Positions 1-6,208 of a stretch of DNA of 7,675 bases are shown here, piece after piece (position 1 is the stretch's first letter; each line of letters begins with the position of its first letter). The DNA lies in contig SKGG01000097.1 in NCBI GenBank assembly GCA_007117565.1, forward strand, positions 1 to 7,675, given 5' to 3'. The notes below the pieces were generated by a model, which did no database searches, was not told the origin of the DNA, and saw nothing but the letters and a program-made list of their open reading frames with translations. The DNA comes from Candidatus Izemoplasma sp. (GTDB lineage Bacteria; Bacillota_I; Bacilli_A; Izemoplasmatales; Izemoplasmataceae). The position numbers were made by a program, and so were the translations under genes.

Positions 1-1002
1 GTCTTACATCACCCCACGTTTGTGCGCATTGAGGGCGAGAAAAAAAACGAGTACGCACTCACCCATACCAGCTATGAAAAAGAGCGCCTCACCGTGTTTG
101 AACATGTCGTATCGTGGGCCGATGATTTAACTCAAACGTTACTCAAAGCGCATGCGAGTGGCCCTTTAAGAAAGTCACTCTATCAGTGGCTTACGCGCCA
201 ACAAAAACGGTTAGAAGAAAAAACACTAAAACTCTCGCAGTCACTTAAAGACGCAAAAGACACCCAAGAAGAACTCACCAAAGGGAATCTTCTGATGGGC
301 GTCAGTGATAAACATCAAAAAGGATTGCGTGAAATTACTTTGAATGACTATACCTCACAAGTGCCCATCACCATCGCCTTAGATGAAACTAAAACGCTCT
401 TAGAAAACGCCCAACAGTATTTTAAACGAGCAAAGAAAAAACAAACGTCTTTACCTTATTTAAAGCGTGAACTGGATAAAGCGAAAACAGAGCTTGAGTA
501 TTTAGCGCTGCTTCACACCCAGTGGCGCGACGCCGATGAACGCACGTTAGAGGAGCTTCGTGATGAACTGAGAAGTTTAGGCTATTTAACAGCTTCCAAG
601 AAAAAAGGAATGCCTCAAAAACCCTCCAAACCACGTCAATTTATCGATGTCGATGGTGTCACCCATTTAGTGGGTAAAAACAACCGTCAAAACGCCTATC
701 TGACCCACAGTTTAGGCAAGCCCAACGAATGGTGGTTTCACACCCAAGCGATGGCCGGTGCGCACGTGTTAGTCCGGAGTGACGCTGAGCAACTCAGTGA
801 AACAACGATCCGTACGGCCGCCCAACTTGCCAGTTCTTATTCCGCCGGCAAAGACGCTTCCAGTGTGCCCATCGATTATACACGCATCAAATACATCAAA
901 AAGATTCCCGGAAAACATGGCTGTTTTGTGCGTTACACGCACCAACAGACCATTTACATTGACCCTGACGAAACGCTCATTCAAGCGCTTAAATCCCTAT
1001 AA
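1..1002 (+). CDS. rqcH: RqcH / NFACT-family ribosome quality control protein, C-terminal part (5' end outside window)
   Basis: The frame is open from the first base (reads VLHHPTF before the GTG at 22), so this is the last 333 residues of a protein that is about 570 aa in Bacillus. RqcH binds obstructed 50S subunits carrying peptidyl-tRNA and recruits tRNA-Ala to add C-terminal alanine tails that mark the stalled peptide for degradation; this role is family knowledge. Visible parts, numbered in the fragment: end of the NFACT-N domain (about 1-35), a helical region and long charged coiled coil with many Lys, Glu and Gln (about 35-190, from FEHVVSWADD through LEYLALLHTQW), a Lys/Pro-rich linker (about 200-212), and the NFACT-R (DUF814) domain to the end, with GKNNRQNAYLT (225-235) and WWFHTQAMAGAHVLVRS (244-260). 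The catalytic Asp-Arg pair of NFACT-N lies upstream and cannot be checked. The gene converges on thrS. The older name 'fibronectin-binding protein' describes the same family. Confidence 0.93.
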   Translation, partial: VLHHPTFVRIEGEKKNEYALTHTSYEKERLTVFEHVVSWADDLTQTLLKAHASGPLRKSLYQWLTRQQKRLEEKTLKLSQSLKDAKDTQEELTKGNLLMGVSDKHQKGLREITLNDYTSQVPITIALDETKTLLENAQQYFKRAKKKQTSLPYLKRELDKAKTELEYLALLHTQWRDADERTLEELRDELRSLGYLTASKKKGMPQKPSKPRQFIDVDGVTHLVGKNNRQNAYLTHSLGKPNEWWFHTQAMAGAHVLVRSDAEQLSETTIRTAAQLASSYSAGKDASSVPIDYTRIKYIKKIPGKHGCFVRYTHQQTIYIDPDETLIQALKSL

Positions 1003-1027
1003 AAAGCCCACCAATTGGTGGGCTTTT
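1002..1027. terminator. Bidirectional intrinsic terminator between rqcH and thrS
   Basis: A perfect 26-bp palindrome: 11-bp arms (AAAAGCCCACC and its complement) around AATT. It begins on the last base of the rqcH stop codon and ends 3 bp before the thrS stop. Because the sequence is its own reverse complement, both strands give a GC-rich stem that ends in a T run (CTTTT, followed by T-rich sequence), so it can stop transcription of both convergent genes. Function is inferred from structure and position. Confidence 0.9.
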
Positions 1028-1030
1028 GGT

Positions 1031-2953
1031 TTATTTACGTGATTTTTTTGCGATTGCCCCGTGAAGATGTTTAATAAAATCATCCTGTGAGAGCGTATGT
1101 TGCGCGCGGTCGCCAAAGACACGGTACGTGACCGTCCCTTCATCGCGCTCTTGATCGCCTAAGACGAGGGTGTACGGGATTTTTTGCGTTTGTGCTTCGC
1201 GCATTTTATAGCCGAGTTTCTCTTCGCGCCAGTCAACCTGTACGCGGAAGCCTTCTTGAATCAAACGCTCTTTGACCACTTTGGTGTAGGCTTCATGAAC
1301 GTCATTATTGACCGGAATCAGCGTCACTTGTGTGGGCGCCAGCCACACAGGGAAGGCACCTTTATATTGCTCGATGAGAATACTCATGAGACGTTCCCAT
1401 GTGGAAATGAGCCCACGGTGAATGACGACGGGACGATGCTTATCGCCATCGCTTCCAACATAGGTTAAATCAAAGCGTTCAGGCAATAAGAAATCAAGTT
1501 GAATCGTCGACATGGTAATCACATGATTGAGTGCCGTACGTACTTGGAAGTCAATTTTAGGCCCATAAAACGCGGCTTCACCACGGGCTTTACGGTAAGG
1601 AATGTTGGCTTCATCAAGGACGTTTTCTAACATTTCTTCGGCCATATCCCACAAGGCATCGTTGGGATGGAACTTGTCTTTTTCTTCGCTGCGTAAGGCG
1701 AGTTCAATGTAATCGACTTCTAAGCCTAAATCATCGATCGCTTGGGTGATGAGGTGATAACAGCCCAGGACTTCTTCTTTGATTTGGTCTTCACGGACAA
1801 AAAGATGCGCGTCGGTCAGTGTCATTGCACGGACGCGTTCAAGTCCGGTTAACGCGCCCGAAGCTTCATAGCGATGTTGTGTCACAATCTCCGCGAAACG
1901 AATGGGGAGATCACGGTAACTGCGAAGCTCACTTTGATAGAGCAACATGTGGTGTGGACAGCTCATGGGACGTAAGACGAACACTTCACCATCTTTTTCC
2001 ATGACCGGGAACATATTATCCCGATAATGTGACCAATGACCACTGATTTCATACAGTGTTTTAGAGCCGAGCACAGGCGTTGAAATATGCATATAACCGG
2101 CTTTACGTTCAATGTCATAAACATAATCTTCTAAAACTTTGCGCACGGTATACCCATTAGGCAACCATGAAGCCAATCCTTGACCCGCTTCTTTGGATAA
2201 GTGGAAGATTTTGAGTTGTTTGCCAAGTTTACGGTGATCTCTGGCTTTACGGTCTTCAAGTACGGCAAGATGATTTTTTAACGCCTCATCACTAAACCAA
2301 CTGGTGCCATAGATGCGTTGTAACATGGCACGATCCGAGTCGCCTCTAAAATAAGCCCCTGCGAGTGATAAGAGCTTAAAGTGCTGGATTTTACGGGTGT
2401 TCCCGACATGGCCACCACGACATAAATCGACAAACTCACCTTGCGTGTAAAGCGTCACTGCGTCCTCTTCATCAATCGCATGGATGAGTTCGGTTTTATA
2501 AGGATCGTCTTTAAAAAACGCGAGTGCTTCGTCTCTTGAAACTTCCTTACGGGTAATCTCATGCCCTTGTTTAGCGAGCTGACGCATCGTTTTTTCAATC
2601 ACCGCAAGATCTTCTTCTTTGATGGTGTGACTGGTCGCAATGTCGTAATAAAAGCCTTCTTCAATCGCGGGGCCAACACCAAACTGAGCGTCAGGATAAA
2701 GCGTTTTGACCGCTTGTGCCATCAAATGAGCGGTCGAATGATTGAGTACTTCAAAAGCAGCCTCATCGTCTTGCGTGATGAGGGCCACGTGCGCGTCCTC
2801 TTCAATCGGACGATTGAGATCATACAGTTCATCGTTGACCCAGGCCGCGATGGTTTTTTTCTTTAAACTTTTGGCGATGTCGCCCGCCAATGTTTCGGGG
2901 GTGATGGGGGTTTCATAGGTCTTTTGTGACCCATCGGGTAATGTGATAATCAT
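1031..2953 (-). CDS. thrS: Threonyl-tRNA synthetase
   Basis: Charges tRNA-Thr with threonine in the cytoplasm; class II synthetase, normally a homodimer. The 640 aa match the usual full length. Domains in order: TGS domain (about 1-60, starting MIITLPDGSQ), editing domain N2 with HSTAH (His72, His76) and CRGGH (Cys178, His182), which removes mischarged serine, then the class II core (about 240-535) and the anticodon-binding domain (about 540-640). The three zinc ligands that select threonine are present: Cys332 in MSCPHH, His383 in TDAHLF, His512 in VIHRG. Motif 2 region is RYEASGALTGLERVRAMT (361-378). The start at 2953 was chosen because a Shine-Dalgarno GAGGTG (2959-2964) lies 5 nt upstream and the TGS domain begins there; the frame stays open to 3022, but that stretch is the T-box antiterminator and terminator. 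Regulated by the T-box leader upstream; stops at the shared terminator with rqcH. Confidence 0.97.
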   Translation of the reverse strand: MIITLPDGSQKTYETPITPETLAGDIAKSLKKKTIAAWVNDELYDLNRPIEEDAHVALITQDDEAAFEVLNHSTAHLMAQAVKTLYPDAQFGVGPAIEEGFYYDIATSHTIKEEDLAVIEKTMRQLAKQGHEITRKEVSRDEALAFFKDDPYKTELIHAIDEEDAVTLYTQGEFVDLCRGGHVGNTRKIQHFKLLSLAGAYFRGDSDRAMLQRIYGTSWFSDEALKNHLAVLEDRKARDHRKLGKQLKIFHLSKEAGQGLASWLPNGYTVRKVLEDYVYDIERKAGYMHISTPVLGSKTLYEISGHWSHYRDNMFPVMEKDGEVFVLRPMSCPHHMLLYQSELRSYRDLPIRFAEIVTQHRYEASGALTGLERVRAMTLTDAHLFVREDQIKEEVLGCYHLITQAIDDLGLEVDYIELALRSEEKDKFHPNDALWDMAEEMLENVLDEANIPYRKARGEAAFYGPKIDFQVRTALNHVITMSTIQLDFLLPERFDLTYVGSDGDKHRPVVIHRGLISTWERLMSILIEQYKGAFPVWLAPTQVTLIPVNNDVHEAYTKVVKERLIQEGFRVQVDWREEKLGYKMREAQTQKIPYTLVLGDQERDEGTVTYRVFGDRAQHTLSQDDFIKHLHGAIAKKSRK

Positions 2954-2958
2954 CGTTT

Positions 2959-2964
2959 CACCTC
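2959..2964 (-). promoter_or_regulatory. Ribosome binding site that fixes the thrS start
   Basis: GAGGTG on the - strand, 5 nt before the ATG at 2953. It follows directly after the T-rich tail of the T-box attenuator, so it is transcribed only when the attenuator is read through. It supports the ATG at 2953 over the in-frame alternatives up to 3022. Confidence 0.8.
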
Positions 2965-2966
2965 GT

Positions 2967-3014
2967 AAAAATAAAATAAAAAAGCGCTCCGTCATCGAAG
3001 GACGAGAAACTCGC
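2967..3014 (-). terminator. T-box attenuator hairpin of thrS
   Basis: On the - strand CUCGUC (3006-3001) can pair with GACGGAG (2993-2987; one G bulged or wobble-paired) around the loop CUUCGAU, with a further GCG/CGC pairing (3014-3012 with 2986-2984). A long U-rich tract follows at once (2983-2967, six U then UUUU and UUUUU groups). The 5' arm and loop are the same bases that form the 3' arms of antiterminator helices A1 and A2, so the two structures exclude each other, as expected of a transcriptional T-box. Confidence 0.8.
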
Positions 3015-3171
3015 GGTACCACCTTCGTTCTCTTGTAAAGAGCGCTCGAACTTGTTAACGGGAAGGCCCGGAATCGTTTTAAGATTCACTCAGAGGGAGT
3101 AATCATCACCGTCGCAGCTTTCACCGTCCTGCGTCGCTTTTAGGGGTGTGATCATGGCCTCTTCACAGTTT
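2967..3171 (-). promoter_or_regulatory. T-box riboswitch, threonine-specific, controlling thrS
   Basis: The 14-nt T-box AAGGTGGTACCGCG is at 3012-3025. Uncharged tRNA-Thr pairs with a specifier codon in Stem I and with the UGGN bulge, stabilising an antiterminator; charged tRNA lets the terminator form (family knowledge). Seen here: Stem I base AGAGG (3162-3158) with CCUCU (3096-3092); an internal loop whose 3' side GAUUACUC (3104-3097) holds ACU, a Thr codon, at 3100-3098; upper helix AUCAC/GUGAU (3152-3148 with 3109-3105); distal helix CGCAG/CUGCG (3133-3129 with 3117-3113); a GAAUC/GAUUC hairpin (3087-3071) and a CGGG/CCCG hairpin (3070-3059). Antiterminator: A1 CGAAGG/CCUUCG (3027-3022 with 3001-2996), bulge UGGUACC (3021-3015), A2 GCGAG/CUCGU around UUU. 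UGGU predicts a tRNA-Thr with discriminator A. The 5' end is set by the predicted promoter and is approximate; the helices were drawn by eye. Confidence 0.95.
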
Positions 3172-3177
3172 AAATTT

Positions 3178-3206
3178 AGTTTAATGATTAGGGGCTTGTT
3201 TGTCAA
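3178..3206 (-). promoter_or_regulatory. Predicted sigma-A promoter of the thrS T-box transcript
   Basis: On the - strand: a perfect -35 TTGACA (3206-3201), a 17-bp spacer and -10 TAAACT (3183-3178; 4 of 6 consensus bases). The predicted start, near 3171, lies about 9 nt before T-box Stem I, which is where the leader should begin. The -35 box starts 1 bp beyond the dnaI stop codon, so thrS has its own promoter directly after the replication operon. The transcription start is inferred, not seen. Confidence 0.75.
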
Positions 3207-3207
3207 G

Positions 3208-4086
3208 TTATAACTTCACTGGTTCGCTTAACGCTTTGATGCGTTCAACGATGCGATACGCTTTAATTTTCTGTGTGTCGGTGTTTTCACCCACATAACA
3301 TGGCGCTAAGTTTTTAAGGTCAATGTTGGATGAGAATAACGTCAGTTTTTGATCGAGCAAGCGGTGTTGTAAGATTGGACCCAACACTTCATCGCGCAAC
3401 CATTCACTAAACGACTCCCCCGCTAAATCATCGAGTATTAGCACATCAACACTTTTAAATGCGGCGATTCTTGATTCTAGTTTACCTTCATGCATCGCGC
3501 TTTTAAGTTCGCGAGACCAATCGGGAAAATACGTCATCGCCACCGTTAAACCATACTTTGTAATCTCATTGGCTAGGGCTGCTAAGGCGTAGGTTTTACC
3601 CACTTGATAGGAGCCATAAAGATAGAGACCCTGTGTGGGTTCTTTGAGTTTAATACGGTGTAAAATCTTCATCATCTTTTGATACAGCACTTGGCGTTGA
3701 ACGTTGTCTTGTCTAAAGTCTTCAAGGGTCGCATCAAGCATCGTTTTAGGGATGTAAAGGGCGTTTAGACTGCGTTGATGATGTTTTTGCGCTTGTTGGG
3801 CTTGATGATAGGGGCAACTTTGATAAGCTAACCGGATGGTGCCTTGGTAATACTGCAACACTGGCTGATGCCCAAGTGTGGCTTGTTTACAGGCGTGCAA
3901 CCCAGGACAATGATCACATAAGGGTTGTTCTTCAACAAAGGTTTTTAAGACATTGGCGCCTTCTTTGATGGTCTCATAGCCAATGTCATGCGTCATGAAA
4001 AAACGGTTCAGTAAGGGATGCTCACTCAACGCATCGGTCAGTGATTCCACCAGCGTAGGGTCGTAACTAAAGGTGGGCTTTTTCAT
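3208..4086 (-). CDS. dnaI: Primosomal protein DnaI, helicase loader
   Basis: AAA+ ATPase that loads the hexameric replicative helicase (DnaC in Bacillus) onto DNA at the origin and at stalled forks, together with DnaB and DnaD (family knowledge). 292 aa, close to the Bacillus protein. The N-terminal helicase-binding domain carries a Cys/His cluster fitting the DnaI zinc site: Cys57, Cys60, His64, Cys66 and Cys91. The C-terminal AAA+ domain has Walker A GSYQVGKT (158-165), Walker B VLILDD (215-220), sensor 1 SSN (252-254) and a basic sensor-2-like helix (AYRIVERIKAL, 276-286). RDEVLGPILQHR (231-242) matches the Bacillus protein well. The ATG overlaps the dnaB stop (ATGA) with an AAGGAGA Shine-Dalgarno upstream, so translation is probably coupled. 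Gln161 in the P-loop is at a variable position and need not matter. Confidence 0.96.
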   Translation of the reverse strand: MKKPTFSYDPTLVESLTDALSEHPLLNRFFMTHDIGYETIKEGANVLKTFVEEQPLCDHCPGLHACKQATLGHQPVLQYYQGTIRLAYQSCPYHQAQQAQKHHQRSLNALYIPKTMLDATLEDFRQDNVQRQVLYQKMMKILHRIKLKEPTQGLYLYGSYQVGKTYALAALANEITKYGLTVAMTYFPDWSRELKSAMHEGKLESRIAAFKSVDVLILDDLAGESFSEWLRDEVLGPILQHRLLDQKLTLFSSNIDLKNLAPCYVGENTDTQKIKAYRIVERIKALSEPVKL

Positions 4087-5228
4087 TCCGATTCTCCTTC
4101 TTGTTGTTTCAAGTAATCCTTAAACCAGTCGACGTCAACATCTAGGGATTGTTTACTTTTACGTCGGGGGGAAGCCACTTTTTTAGGCGCTTTTCGTTGG
4201 GCTTTTTGAGCTTTGATGTGTTCGATGGCATCGTGTGCGGTGCGTATTTTTTTACGGTTCCACTGGGCGATGACTTTTTCAAAATAGCCATACGCCGGCA
4301 TCTGCATGTCGACTTCATGCACGACATACACAATCAAGATGTTGATTAACTCTAACGGCCAGTTCACTTCTAGCAACAACCGCTCGACAATGCGCGCATC
4401 TCCTGCACTCAGCGTTGTACCGGTGAGGTCGTTGATGACTTGTTTTGGATGCGCGGCTTGTAGGTAGGTCACATCGTCACGGTACGCACGAGCGTGCGGT
4501 TTCGGTTTTAAAAATTTATGGGCCGTCTCTGAAAGCGTCAAAGCATCGAGTGGTTTTTTTTGCGCGAGCGTTTCAAGGAGTGTCTCACTCAGTTGACGTT
4601 CCGATAAATCGTATAAAAACGCGATGTGTTGACAACATTCAATCAAAGCTTTATCGCGGTCATTTTCTGGTAAGATGGTGATCGGGATGGCCTCAATGAC
4701 AGGCAACACATCGATGGGGGAAGCGACCTTTAAGTGTGTTTCGTCCGGTTGGCTTTGAAGCGGTTTAAACCGTTCATCAAAGCGTTTTGAGATGTTTTGA
4801 CCATGCGGCTTTAGGGTTGTGTTAAACCGTAACCGGTCCTTTAAATCTAACCAACGTGCGTGCGAAATGTTTGCTTGTAAGTAGGGTTGCAAGGCGCTTT
4901 TTTTAAACGCACTGCCAAACACCGGTGGGACTAACACAAGGGTGAGATGACTTTCGTCTTGATACGTGTTTAAAAGGGCCGCCGCTTCAAGCGTTTCGCG
5001 CGCCTCAATGATCACATTCGGTGCTTGAGCCAAGGCATCAGCTAAATAGCTTTGTGGATACGTCACCGATTTGTGATGCGAGGGGTCGCTTAGATGCGCA
5101 AGCATATGATATAAACTAAACGCCAAAGACCCTATCATGGGAAGATAGAGTAGACTTAAACTATCATAGTGATCTTGATGTAGGGTGAAGGGACGCTCAA
5201 CGTGGAACGTCTGGGTCTTTTCGGCCAT
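4083..5228 (-). CDS. dnaB: Replication initiation and membrane attachment protein DnaB (DnaD/DnaB family)
   Basis: Primosome protein that acts with DnaD and DnaI to load the replicative helicase; in Bacillus it also links the origin to the membrane. It is not the DnaB helicase of E. coli. At 381 aa it is shorter than the roughly 470-aa Bacillus protein. The N-terminal part (about 1-130) looks like the winged-helix DDBH1 region. A variable stretch (about 140-190) follows, then helices. The DDBH2 domain (about 265-340) ends in YGYFEKVIAQWNRKKIRTA, with Tyr315, Val319 and Trp323 fitting the family motif YxxxIxxxW that contributes to DNA binding. A strongly basic linker (341-360) and a short tail with DVDWFKDYL (365-373) close the protein. 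No membrane segment is visible. ATG at 5228 has AAGGAG just upstream, overlapping the stop of the preceding gene (8-bp gap); the 3' end overlaps dnaI by 4 bp. Identification rests on domain pattern and on dnaI next door. Confidence 0.92.
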   Translation of the reverse strand: MAEKTQTFHVERPFTLHQDHYDSLSLLYLPMIGSLAFSLYHMLAHLSDPSHHKSVTYPQSYLADALAQAPNVIIEARETLEAAALLNTYQDESHLTLVLVPPVFGSAFKKSALQPYLQANISHARWLDLKDRLRFNTTLKPHGQNISKRFDERFKPLQSQPDETHLKVASPIDVLPVIEAIPITILPENDRDKALIECCQHIAFLYDLSERQLSETLLETLAQKKPLDALTLSETAHKFLKPKPHARAYRDDVTYLQAAHPKQVINDLTGTTLSAGDARIVERLLLEVNWPLELINILIVYVVHEVDMQMPAYGYFEKVIAQWNRKKIRTAHDAIEHIKAQKAQRKAPKKVASPRRKSKQSLDVDVDWFKDYLKQQEGESE

Positions 5229-5236
5229 AAAACTCC

Positions 5237-5593
5237 TTAAGGGTGTAAGCCACTGCCTTTATACTGCAGGGTTCGTTTGAGCGTATCGATCGCTAACACG
5301 ATCGTTTTTTTGGGTTTACCTAAACCAAATAAACGGTACGTTTCCATTTTTAAATCGACCGCGGTTTCGGTGGGTGTCACTTGAATGATGGTCGCAATGA
5401 GATGCGAACGACGTGCTTTTAAAAACAGTTCACCGTGTTGATCATTCTCGCTGGTGATGTCATAATTCAACGTTTTAGCCAGCTGTTTCACGGCTTCTTT
5501 TACCGTTTTATAGTTGGCTTTAAAATAGGGGGTTTGAAGTCTTGAATCGGGGTGACGTTCCCGCGTTTCTGCGGTGGTCGCAAAGACACTCAT
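5237..5593 (-). CDS. Conserved-looking 118-aa protein of unknown function between coaE and dnaB
   Basis: I do not recognise a named family. The 118-aa protein has no signal peptide, membrane segment or Cys pair. A polar N-terminus of about 25 residues is followed by an amphipathic helix (about 28-43, YKTVKEAVKQLAKTLN), three or four likely strands (GELFLKA, LIATIIQVTP, TAVDLKMETY) and a final helix (about 100-111, IVLAIDTLKRTL). This alpha-beta-beta-beta-alpha order resembles small helix-grip or BamC-like folds, which is a guess from pattern only. ATG at 5593 overlaps the coaE stop (ATGA) and has an AAAGGAG Shine-Dalgarno 8 nt before it; 8 bp separate it from dnaB. Tight coupling to coaE and dnaB, in-frame length and good ribosome site make it a real gene. 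In Bacillus the matching interval holds other genes, including nrdR; this protein has no ATP-cone or zinc ribbon and is not NrdR. Confidence 0.85.
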   Translation of the reverse strand: MSVFATTAETRERHPDSRLQTPYFKANYKTVKEAVKQLAKTLNYDITSENDQHGELFLKARRSHLIATIIQVTPTETAVDLKMETYRLFGLGKPKKTIVLAIDTLKRTLQYKGSGLHP

Positions 5594-6195
5594 GACGCAC
5601 GCTCCTTTAGCGATGTTAAGAGTTGATCAAACGCTTTTTTTGTTTCTAAAATGCTTTTTGAGTTATTAATGGTGTGCGTCGCAGCACTTTTCTTTTTAGA
5701 TAAAGGCCATTGCGCCGCAATTTTCTTTTTCGCGTACGCTTCATCGATCGCATCCCGTGCCATCAAACGATCAAGTTGGATGGCTTTGGTCGTGTAAACA
5801 ACCAAGGTTTCATCCATTTCTTTGTCGTAATCCGATTCAAAAAGCAGTGGCACATCCACCACCACAATCGCTTCGCCATCGTCTTGATAACGCGCAATCT
5901 CTTTGCGGGTTATCTCCAGCACATAAGGATGCACAATGGCGTTAATTTTGGCTTGCGCTTTAGGGTCATGAAACAGCGTATGCGCGAGTTTTTTTCGGTT
6001 GATGGTGCCATCGACGTGAAGATACTCCGCACCAAACGCTTGCACCAACTGATGATAGGGGGCTTCGGTGGGCTCAAGTGCCTGTTTGGCAATCGCATCG
6101 GTGTCAATGACAGGGATGCCGGCGTCTTTAAAGAAGTTTGCGACGGTTGATTTACCCGTCGCAATGCCGCCAGTTAAACCTAGGACAATACTCAT
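5590..6195 (-). CDS. coaE: Dephospho-CoA kinase
   Basis: Last step of coenzyme A synthesis: ATP phosphorylates the 3'-hydroxyl of the ribose of dephospho-CoA. 201 aa, the usual length. P-loop GGIATGKST (9-17), the DTD motif after strand 2 (31-33) that belongs to the substrate/catalytic site, IVHP (87-90), VDVPLLFE (113-120), and the lid region with Arg143 and Arg147 (LDRLMARD). The end carries INNS (177-180), the family's usual IDNSG in altered form, so one of the more variable positions differs. ATG at 6195 follows the mutM stop by 13 bp with AAAGGA upstream. The stop overlaps the start of the next gene (ATGA). Position next to mutM is the same as in Bacillus. Confidence 0.97.
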   Translation of the reverse strand: MSIVLGLTGGIATGKSTVANFFKDAGIPVIDTDAIAKQALEPTEAPYHQLVQAFGAEYLHVDGTINRKKLAHTLFHDPKAQAKINAIVHPYVLEITRKEIARYQDDGEAIVVVDVPLLFESDYDKEMDETLVVYTTKAIQLDRLMARDAIDEAYAKKKIAAQWPLSKKKSAATHTINNSKSILETKKAFDQLLTSLKERAS

Positions 6196-6208
6196 AACTT
6201 CAATCCTT

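Noticed and set aside
22..24. GTG at 22 as the start of the RqcH gene
   Set aside because: The frame is open to the window edge and the protein clearly lacks its N-terminal half, so this is an internal Val codon of a gene cut by the window.
2561..2866. Open 101-codon frame on the + strand opposite thrS
   Set aside because: Antisense to the intact editing domain of thrS, without recognisable motif or a convincing ribosome site.
2954..3022. Longer thrS reading frame starting at 3022 (23 extra residues)
   Set aside because: The extra stretch is the T-box antiterminator, terminator and U tract, and there is a good ribosome site directly before the ATG at 2953, where the TGS domain begins.
3059..3087. 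The two small hairpins in the thrS leader as an independent terminator for dnaI
   Set aside because: Stems of 4 and 5 bp without a following T run; they fit as the linker stems between Stem I and the antiterminator of the T-box.
4142..4333. 63-codon - strand frame within dnaB
   Set aside because: Alternate frame of the dnaB C-terminal region; its Lys/Pro/Ser-rich composition follows from the basic linker codons read out of frame.
5710..6150. Open 146-codon frame on the + strand opposite coaE
   Set aside because: It lies wholly antisense to an intact coaE, and the translation is an His/Phe/Arg-rich mix typical of shadow frames, with no recognisable domain.
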